From Dichetophora obliterata (taxonomy: Eukaryota; Arthropoda; Insecta; Diptera; Sciomyzidae), in contig OY986435.1 in assembly GCA_963920525.1 (NCBI GenBank), forward strand, positions 266,167,299 through 266,231,298: a stretch of DNA of 64,000 nucleotides. The letters are read 5' to 3'. Shown here piece after piece: positions 52,943 to 64,000 of this stretch; position 1 is the stretch's first letter; each line of letters opens with the position of its first letter. Below the pieces are notes generated by a model that made no database searches, was not told where the DNA came from, and saw only the letters and a program-made list of their open reading frames with translations. A program made the translations under genes and the position numbers.

Positions 52943-54519
52943 ATAATAAAAATACTAGCTGCGTTCCTTTCGCCTTAATATAATCGCTATAACAAATTTT
53001 CTCAAAGGAACGGCAAGAAAAACGACTCGTAAAGGGCACTACCGTTGCAGTCAAAATTAAATTCAAACAAGATATCATGATACAATAACTATAAGGTGTC
53101 ATGAGAACGTGTGTCGGTCAAAACTGTTGCGAACTGCTATGGTAGCGATACCTGAGTGAACGATGTTTTTCTCTGAATTTGTTTTACTCTAAGCGTCAGA
53201 CAAATTGTAAATTATTTAATATGATTATTAATATTATGCAATTATATAAATAATTAAAGTGCGGTTTGTTTTATTTTCTTTTGTTTAACATTCGATGGTT
53301 GGAGCTCGTGAAAAAAAAGGTAGCTGTCATGGCTACCTAATAGTCATTGTATCAAACAAACAAATAATTCAAAAAATGAAATGACAGCGCATAAAAATAT
53401 ACAGGTGCGGCACCTGTGTTTCAAATTTTTTAAAGGCTATATCACAATTTTATATAGATAGCAAAACTAATCCTATTTGTTATAGGATTATTATTTTTGT
53501 TTTTGCTTTGCATGTAAAAAAATAATCTGGATTATTTTGAAGCGAATAAAACGCAGCTATTGGTTGACTATTGTCCAGTTTGCCAGAATAGGGCTGTTAA
53601 CATCATGAGTTTAAGTAAAAAATGTTTGTTTTATTTAACATTTTATTTAACATTTATTAATTTATTTATTTTTAATTTATAAAGATGGCGCTGAAGTTGG
53701 TGTGCTTAATAAATCGAGTCACACTATAGCTCGGCTTAAGATCATCTAAAAAAAAAAATGCATTATAAAACAGATTCTTGAATGCACATCTTTTACCGAA
53801 ATGGAATAAAAAGATATTGAAAACTAAGAAAATAATGAAGCGTGGAAAAAAAGTCGAAAAATGTACACTATTTTTTACCATATCGTTGCGTGTAAAAACT
53901 TGACAAATTTTCCAAAGACTATAAATTTTTGGTAAAAGATGTATAGAATAACAACGTAAACAGATAAAAAAAAATTTGAATTGGTCGATTAGTTTGTTTG
54001 CAGTATTTTAAGAAGTATGTTTCGAGAAAAACGAGTTTAAAGTTACACTGATTAGTCAAAGGTACTCTGGAGCACCGGGTTTTAACCGCTGTAGAATATG
54101 TTTTTTAAGCGGTATTTATTTATTAACTTTTTTACATAAATTTGAATAGTTGTACAACAATAATCAGTTGAATAAACTCTATTTTCAAAAAATTGATTGC
54201 TTAAAACCATCCTGAATATACTTTGGAATCGAGCCATCTACATATTGTAGCTGCAAAATTGGAACTCGTGACTCGAAAACACATTTTCCTATATGATAGC
54301 TATTTTTTTTTTTAATTTATAGTGTGTTATTTTTTTATCAAAGTGAATATTTTTTATAATATTTATAAAATCCCAACATTATTTATTGTTTTGTTCGATT
54401 AAAAAAATTTATAAGTAAATTCATAAAAAATTTTTTTTTGTTGGGAATTTAATACAAAATCGGGGAATATTGAAAATTACTGCGGGGAAAATCAAGAAAA
54501 AGTTGGCAACCCTGGTTAG

Positions 54520-54815
54520 TGCTAGCAGCAGCAGAAGATGCTAGCTTTAAAATGTTGCCGCATATTTTTTTTTGCTCTTGTGCATTTGACTCTCGCACAT
54601 GTGTAGTTTGCTCTTCATCCAAATTCAGAAAACTGGTCAAGTGAGAGAGAACCTCATGACACGAATACTGTTTTCTCGGCGTCTTCCTCTTCTTCGAATA
54701 AAGCCTTCGTTGCTCTGGCTTCTTAAAGGGTTGTTTTTATATGAGTGCATACCCTGCAGCTTATGTTAAAAAGACGAAAAGCTGTTGTAGTTGTACCTTA
54801 ATGCCGGCTCTGCGC
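54520..54815. other. Non-coding stretch
   Basis: No gene is supported. The base composition is less AT-rich than the neighbouring elements, so this may be unique host DNA between two elements. Confidence 0.3.
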
Positions 54816-54818
54816 AGA

Positions 54819-55557
54819 ATGGCCCCAGGAAAAATGGCCCCAAAATAAAAAATAAAAAAGGACCCCAAATTTTATACTGGATACAGCAACACGAAAAATG
54901 GGATGGTTTTTACCTTTTTTGGTGTGGGGCTATTTTTCATAATGACAGATACCAAATTTTAAATTTTTATTGGGCTAATTTTTCCTTTTCTTTAATTTGA
55001 AGATTCTCTTAAAATTTTTTATGTTTAGCGGAATTTTTCATGGTATTTATTTGTTAATGTAATTCTACATTATAAAAACTTGAAAAAAAAGTGGTTGATT
55101 AGGAGTGTTAAGCAAGCAAGCCTCAGTTGATCAGTGCATTATGATAAAATGATTTGCCCTTGTACGAAATGTTGTTTTTAACATTCCGTACAAGGGCAAA
55201 CCATTTTATTAAAATATGAAAAACCTAGGAAAATGGTCATAAATGTAAAATATGCAGTCAAAATTAAAAAAAAGAAACCTCTTCCATATATGATTCCAGA
55301 ATGATATGTTCTCCAGAAACTTACTTAAACTGAACTTACTTTATACTTAAAGTTATACATTAAATGCATATGTTCAATATTTTTCCTCATAAAAATAAAT
55401 ACCTCAATAAAATTTTGTCAGAAAGAATTTGGGGTCTTCTTTCATTTCAGTTTGGGGCCAAATTTCATTTTATGTGTGGGGCAATATTTCATATTGAAAA
55501 AATACCCCAAATTTTTAATTTTTTATTTTGGGGCCATTTTTCCTGGGGCCATTTTTC
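54819..55557. mobile_element. Inverted-repeat element with GAAAAATGGCCCCA ends
   Basis: CCCCAGGAAAAATGGCCCCA near 54824-54842 with AAAATAAAAAAT following is mirrored at 55519-55557. Inside, 55149-55206 is a smaller hairpin with TTTGCCCTTGTACG and its inverse. Related DNA continues to about 55950, where ATGGTTTGC and TTTTTTGGGAG blocks recur on the minus strand. Part of the family is also at 37570-37920. Non-coding; the superfamily is unknown. Confidence 0.6.
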
Positions 55558-55779
55558 TTGTTCTGCCAAAATGACCCCAAAACGAAAAATGAAAAAAGAC
55601 CCTAAATTTGGGAACTTTTTTCGATATGAAATATTACCCTACTATATAAAATGAAATTTGGTCACTAACTGAAATTAAAAAAAGACCCCAAATGTTTCGT
55701 TGCGGCTATTTTGAAGAAAATTTTCGTTATTTCAACGGATATTAAAGGCACGCAGAGACAACCTTTTTTGAAAATTTTT

Positions 55780-55950
55780 CGCTTTTTATGACAAAATGAT
55801 TTGCCCTTTTTTTAACATTCCGTACAATGCGCAAACCATTTATGGCGCAGTGAGTATTCCCAAATTGTAAAAGCCCAAATATAAGAACTGAAATAACTCC
55901 CAAAAAATGTACATACATTTTGGGGTGCAGTGAAATAACTCCCAAATGAA
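55780..55950 (-). repeat. Dispersed repeat, copy 2 (family of 37780-37900)
   Basis: On the minus strand the order TTTTTTGGGAG, TATATTTGGGC, CACTGCGCC, ATGGTTTGC and GGAATGTTA reproduces the copy at 37790-37900. Non-coding. Confidence 0.6.
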
Positions 55951-56084
55951 AACATTAGATAACGCCCAATGAAAATGAAATTTGTAACTCTCAAGCCAAA
56001 AAAGAAAGAAAATGAAAAAAAAAACCAGAAAATTTGCAAATAGTGAATGAAATATTTATTTGGAGTAATACATCAATGCCTGTC

Positions 56085-56800
56085 ATTTACTTTTTAAAGA
56101 TTATTTCATGTAAATGTTGCCCGCGGCTACGCCTGAAGTGGTCCACCCGTAAGCTCATATTTTGGCATACTTTTTCCAGCATTTCGGTCGGTATTTCACC
56201 AATGGCAGCTGTAATGTTGTCTTCCATGGCTGCAATTCTGGTCGGTTTGTCCCTGTACACGAAAGACTTCACGTGACTCATAAAAAAAAGAGTCTAGTTG
56301 GGTCAAATTGCATGATCTTGGCGATTATTGGACTGCTTCGAATGTCCATGGTATCACGTGCCGTATGGCATGTGGCACCGTCTGGTTGAAACGACATGTC
56401 AACTAAGTTCAATTCTGCTATTATGGGCAAAAAAAGTCGGTAATTATCGCACTGCCTCTGGCTGCACTTCAGACCAAATTCGGTAATTCTGTTTGTTGAC
56501 CTACCCATTGAGCCAAAAATGAGCTTCTAAGGACCATTCACCAAACAAACGACGTTATGGTAGGTCACCGGCATGAGTTCTAGCACCAGCTCTATTTTGT
56601 ATGGTTTCATACCGAGACTCTTATGTAAAATCTTCCAGGTGGTCAAATAACACAATCCCAATTGTTAACAACGGCGGCGAATTGACATATCGCGATTTTC
56701 ATTGACACTGGCCGATACAGCAGCAATATTCTCCTCGGTGCGCACTCTTCGCATACGGATTAATGGATTAATGTCCAATAAAGTGAAACTAGTGCTAAAT
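56085..56800 (-). pseudogene. mariner-superfamily transposase relic
   Basis: The C-terminus (56087-56281) reads IAAMEDNITAAIGEIPTEML and FRRSRGQHLHEIIFKK, like the DD41D element's end but diverged. Next, 56278-56508 reads FQPDGATCHTARDTMDI with the second catalytic Asp. The block up to the third Asp is deleted. Further upstream, to about 56800, frames read TTWKILHKSLGMKPYK and EENIAAVSASV. It is dead; no terminal repeats were found. Confidence 0.75.
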
Positions 56801-57279
56801 TTAGTCACAAAAGTTTGATGGCCTGATGAAAATGGACATAATTTGCGGGAACAGACCTAATATGAAAGAAAAAATTTGTAAAAATACCAAAATGGCTGAG
56901 TTTGACAGTTTATTATATATAATTAGTGACCAACTAAGAAAGAGAGCCCTATTCAGCTAAACACTAAATGAAGAAGAGCTGAAGATCTAAATTCAGCCCT
57001 AACCAATGTGACCAGAGTGGAATATTATAATCCACTTTGGCATATTTTAGCTTCGGGAAGCATATTTTTTTTTATAAAAATATGCAGCATAAAAAGTGGA
57101 ATATTTTTCGTATTCGATTCGATTATATTTTTCAAAATTCACAAAAATTACAATAAAAAATGTCTATTTGGTTACTAAATGGGTTTTTTTTGGCTATCGA
57201 CATTTTTTTTTTTTTATCTCTGAACCAATTTTTTTATGGATTATGTTACAGCAGTAAGTAATTTACTTAAGAAAACATT

Positions 57280-57621
57280 AGGGGTATTCACGATGTGTTG
57301 TATTTTCCCTTGTATTGTGTATTTTTGATAAATTTGATATATGTAGTAAATTTTTTAATATAACAAAAACAAAATTCAGTTTTCAAAATACAACCCTGTG
57401 GAAAATATACAAGTTGTGTATTAGATCAGCTGATTGTACAAGCATTTCTACTCAGCATGGAGCAAGCTAAAGGCTACGCTGTGAGTTTATTTAATAAAAA
57501 TTAATATAATTGATTTTAAAAATACAATATGTACTTTACTGAAGGTTCGATCACAATAAGTTGTAAGTATTGTAAATTTTGCAAAAATTTATCACAAATG
57601 CACCACATCGTGAATACCACT
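57280..57621. mobile_element. MITE with AGGGGTATTCAC termini, nested in hAT
   Basis: AGGGGTATTCACGATGTG at 57280 and its inverse CACATCGTGAATACCACT ending 57621, flanked by ATT on both sides (57277-57279, 57622-57624). The centre holds ATGGAGCAAGCTAAAGGC followed by CTACGCT and GTGAGT (about 57457-57486), which looks like a start codon and splice donor. It could be captured exon sequence or the remnant of the parent transposon's first exon. Confidence 0.75.
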
Positions 57622-57654
57622 ATTATTGCTAACGATAGCTATTTCTTTTAACTA

Positions 57655-58013
57655 TTTTAAAATGTGGACTGAAACAATAAAGCAGAAAAAAGTTATTGAT
57701 CAAAGTTCTGAATCTGAAGATTTATCAAAATTTGTGTTTTTCTTGCTTAGCTTACCATTTAGCAATGCTGAGGTTGAGAACATTTTTAGTTATATGAATC
57801 TTTCTTATTTAAACGAAAATTCGAAATAGAATGCAAGAAAAACTCTTAAAAAATTTGTTGAATGTAAAAACATGGCTGCATGTTCAAAAAAAGTGTCGTA
57901 ATGCCTATCAAATACCAGATAGCTTAATAAAAAAATTTAGAAATGCGAATTTCTATGATAATAATACAAGCAACAATTTAAGAATTGACCTCGAAGATGT
58001 GCCTGAATTTTAG
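57655..58013 (+). pseudogene. hAT transposase C-terminal dimerisation domain
   Basis: Read as MWTETIKQKK, then LSKFVFFLLSLPFSNAEVEN with IFSYMNLSYL. One TAG stop at about 57827 follows, then MQEKLLKNLLNVKTWLHVQK. This is the hATC domain that dimerises the transposase. The catalytic part upstream is absent; a MITE sits where it would join. Confidence 0.8.
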
Positions 58014-58319
58014 TTTTGTATATTGTATATCGTTACTTAAAATTCAAAAAACCATAACAATGTTTATAATTTTTTATAGCACAAGAAAATAAATCTAAGT
58101 GAGACAGTAATCAAATAAATAAATGTTTTTAAACTTGCTTCTGTGTTTTTTTTATATGCATATTTTGACTTATTTAGATATATATCTTTGAAATTGAAAG
58201 TAGAATATTTTTGTGGAATATAAAAATTGAAAGTGGAATATTTAGCATATTTTTTTTTTAACAAAAAGCATATTTTTTAAAAAATTTTCTGGTCACACTG
58301 GCCCTAACACTACCTTGTC

Positions 58320-59210
58320 TAGTTATACTATGGATTTTACTCTTAAATCTCTTATCTTTGCCGCATGTGCTCTCTCCACTCCACACGCTCTCTCTCATGC
58401 AGCATGTGCTGTTTCTCTTTGTAACATTTTAATACCATTTCTTATTGATTTTTGCTCTTGCAGCCATTCACTCTACTAGCCTACCGTCGCCCACTCATCA
58501 AGGATTATTTGCCAGCCATATTGTTGGCATGTGCCGAATAGTCCTTCGTCGGATTTTCGAAAAAGTAAAATGTTTCAGCATATTCTTAGCTGCGAGGCGA
58601 GAGAAAGTGAGCGAAAAAACATGCCTTTATTTTTGGGTAAAACAACAGTGCTTAGTGTAACTTTTTACCGGTGGTGGTGGTGCTAGGATGGTTTTGTTGC
58701 TGACAGAATTTGGTGGCTGTTTGGTGTACATTTCTATGCAAGCCATTCCATTTCATCCAACGCAATCCGAAAAACTTGCAGTTTGTTGAGTTAGATATTT
58801 GATGTTGCAGCATTTTAAGTCAGATGCATGCTTCGCTGGCGCATTTGGGGGTGGTGGTGATGGTGCTTCTGCTGTTTGTTGCGACTGTCTCGGAACATTG
58901 AATAAAAAAAGAGAAACCAACAACACGATGACACCGTTTCACCGCATTCGATATAAGCAAACGTTTATGTTTAGCTATGCTGCATGCAGGTGTGGGCACT
59001 GCTTGGCTCTTGTGACTTACTGCTACTTGCAAGCTGACTGGACCTGTGCTATCTGCTTCTATTAACCCATTACAGTCTGCAAATAGTTCCCGCCTGCCGA
59101 TTTTTTTCAAATTCACATATGTTAGCAAGGCAATAGAAATAAAATAAAAGTTAGGTCTCTACCTGTGCGAACACCTGAGATAATGATGGGGGAAAAAATA
59201 CCCCTTCAGG
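58320..59210. other. Possible unique host DNA, no gene supported
   Basis: Less AT-rich than most of the window, with GGTGGTGGTGG runs near 58672 and 58849 and CT-rich patches near 58365-58400. A short open frame with Gly/Cys-rich content (58799-59065) resembles no family I know. Confidence 0.3.
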
Positions 59211-59216
59211 TAAATC

Positions 59217-59584
59217 ATTTATAATACACAGGTGAAAACTACGTTTGATACAAAAATTTCACGAATTGAAGCCCCATTCATTCTCTCTTATTTCACAAAA
59301 TTTCAAACAAAAAGCTAAGAGCATTTGGTCTAGAACGTCAAAAGAAAAAAAAGTCTGTTTGAAAACCCGAGATAGCGATAGGACGAAATTTCACAAATTT
59401 CAGGTAAATAACTTATAAAACACGGATGAATATTCCGATTGATACCAAAATTTAAGGAATTAAAGTCCCATTCATTCTCCCTCTTAACAAAATTTCAAAC
59501 AAAAATTGCTACCAGCATTGAGTCTAGAGCGCCAAAAGAAAAAATATCTATGATTGGGTGGAATTTCACCCCATTCGACTGGAA
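59217..59584. repeat. Tandem duplication, 184 bp period, two copies
   Basis: CAGGTAAAT starts both units (59217 and 59401). Shared blocks include CCCATTCATTCTC, AAAATTTCAAACAAAAA and GTCTAGA-CG-CAAAAGAAAAAA. The copies are diverged, so the duplication is not recent. Confidence 0.75.
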
Positions 59585-59599
59585 TGGGTTAAGAATGCG

Positions 59600-61010
59600 T
59601 GCACCTATTCTTGGAGCTTCATTTGTGATATTTAGTAGACCTTCCGAACACCCAAACACCCTGCGTGCTTGCAGTTTAATTATTTTTTTTTATTGACTTG
59701 TTTTTACCGTGTTTTTGTTGTTGCTTTAATCTGCATGCCAATATTGTATGTCATGCATTTTTAACTATGTTACTTTGCTATTCGATTTGACTGTTAGCAA
59801 AATGTTTTTACATGTAGATAGTTTTAATTCGATGGTATTCAAGTATTTGAAAGCTATTAATTAGTACATTGTACATTGAATGTACAGTTTAGTAAAGTGT
59901 ATCTACAGCATGACCTCTTTTGCTACACACGACAGAGATAATTGTTTCATCATAAAAAATAATAACAATAAAATTAATTTAATGTGAAAATAAATAATAG
60001 TTAAAGGATAACTTTTTTGTTCCACATGCCAGTGATAAAACAGTGATAATACTGGAGTTGCTATTAGTTTTACTTAAATATCTGGAAAATACATACTATA
60101 GAAAATTCAATTAAGAGACGAGATAAACAGCAGTGAAAAATAAATAGCACATATTCCAGCATTTGCTTATATTTTCTGATCTTATATATTACTAGGCAAA
60201 TATCAAATGTTGTCGTACACTTTTTCAATATTTTTTTTAGAATAAGGGCAATGAAATTTTTATCATTCGAAAGGTACTGCGCCCTATATGTGCAGAATCA
60301 TATAAGATTTTAAATTTATGCCCTCTGACCAAAAATATTGACGTTGAAAGTTTGTATTATTTTTAATAAGGAATCGCAGGGTTAAGAAGAGGTAGAATAG
60401 TGAATGAGGTATCAGATTAAAGGTCTAGTTAGTGCATCTGCAGCCAAAGGCGCTTCGATCCAAATCGTTGCGTAGATGAGAGCACCCAAAACCAAGGCTC
60501 ATTTATAAGGTTATGGCCTTAAGAGCGAGCTTGGTCGAACTGTCAGAATAGAAAAGAAATAAAAAAATGAATGCATAGAACAAAGAATAGAACAGTTACA
60601 GTTGACAGTTTAAGTAAAGGCGGATAAGAACTAATTTGTCTGAAATGCCACAACCTTATAAATAAACCTTCACTGAACCTAACAAATCTAAAAATTTGTT
60701 TTTCTTCTCTCTTGCACGGTTAAAAATTTGGGACTATTTTTTGGATTAAGGGAATTTTTAATTCAAGAGGTACTATTTTTTAACCCCTACTTAAATTTAA
60801 TTTAAGTGGGTTCGGACCCACGTTTTTGAAAGGAACCGACTGGAGTCATTGCTCTTAATTTTTAATTCTATTTACTTATCATATCGGATAGCTTGTCATT
60901 GCTACTAGCCCTCATAGCTACAAACAATTATCTGGATCACCCTAAATTTGTAAAAATATTGTAAAAAATGTAAACGTTATGATTTAGTAATGATAGTAAT
61001 ACTAATATTG
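59600..61010. other. AT-rich non-coding stretch with one inverted repeat
   Basis: The one structure seen is an inverted repeat: CATTTATAAGGTTATGGCC (60500-60518) faces GCCACAACCTTATAAATAA (60646-60664). No gene recognised. Confidence 0.4.

Positions 61011-64000
<2,990 letters not shown>

Larger units (their letters stand above)
51985..54515. mobile_element. hAT-like element with GGGGAATTT sub-terminal repeats
   Basis: The left end reads CAGGCATGCCAATTGG and the right end inverted reads CAGGGTTGCCAACTT. GGGGAATTT-type words recur at least six times within 200 bp of the left end and reappear inverted near the right end (54440-54490). Flanks GTTGGTGG and GTTAGTGC match only 6 of 8 with a one-base offset, so the target duplication is uncertain. 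No transposase was recognised. A MITE (52175-52431) and an inverted repeat (52772-52939) lie inside. Copy 1 of the end is at 32040-32221. Confidence 0.6.
57004..58300 (+). mobile_element. hAT element remnant, 1297 bp, with nested MITE
   Basis: Perfect 8 bp target duplication GCCCTAAC (56996-57003, 58301-58308). The termini are CAATGTGACCAGA and, inverted, CAGTGTGACCAGA. Both sub-termini repeat AGTGGAATATTT words. The plus strand carries the end of a hAT transposase (57650-58015). A MITE (57280-57621) lies within. Confidence 0.9.

Noticed and set aside
58799..59065. 88-codon plus-strand frame rich in Cys and Gly
   Set aside because: No recognisable domain, the opposite strand is open too, and no promoter or splice context is evident.

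Overview
This window reads as gene-poor, transposon-dense, AT-rich DNA from an insect nuclear genome, most likely a higher fly (Diptera). The support is a BEL/Pao LTR retrotransposon, RNase H-bearing LINEs ending in TAACC-type tails, several mariner/Tc1 lineages, many hAT elements, GAGA tracts, CAACAA-rich leader-like sequence and a CTAAT-type splice branch site. No complete host protein-coding gene could be supported. Nearly everything recognisable is a mobile element or its debris, often nested.

Layout. 1-9100: a hairpin MITE, mariner relics, a 140-160 bp satellite interrupted by a 529 bp insertion, tRNA-like (SINE-type) heads and palindromic repeats. 9159-13476: a Tc1-like element split by a 5'-truncated LINE. 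13477-19162: mostly unassigned, with a tRNA-like head, tandem repeats and a possible 5' leader of a host gene (16900-18420). 19163-25275: a repeat present twice in opposite orientation; one copy holds a second LINE, and a hAT element lies between the copies. 25398-28252: a hAT-like element holding an inverted-repeat MITE and an internally deleted DD41D element. 28443-31934: a long foldback, a DD37D relic, a mariner relic carrying a hAT MITE, and a 697 bp MITE. 32972-39338: further MITEs. 39353-41676: a DD37D mariner split by a 1.1 kb element. 41811-50766: a small hAT MITE into which a complete 8.6 kb BEL/Pao element has inserted. 51985-58300: two hAT-type elements, each with a nested MITE, plus a mariner-superfamily relic. 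61011-64000: about 3 kb of almost pure (TAA)n running off the window.

The most noteworthy object is the BEL/Pao element at 42128-50752. Its 374 bp LTRs look identical and it has a perfect 5 bp target duplication, so it is young. Gag, protease, RT, RNase H and integrase are present, but one frame change separates RNase H from integrase. Between pol and the 3' LTR, where envelope genes sit in related elements, it has a third open frame of 313 codons: a second zinc-knuckle array fused to a protease-like domain whose catalytic D-S/T-G is replaced by N-P-C. A textbook 3' splice site lies 6 bp before its ATG and a GTAAGT donor lies in the 5' leader, so it may be made from a spliced subgenomic RNA.

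Many element boundaries are fixed by target-site duplications read directly from the sequence: 8 bp for hAT types, TA for mariner types, 5 bp for BEL and 8-12 bp for the LINEs. The nesting gives a relative order of insertion.
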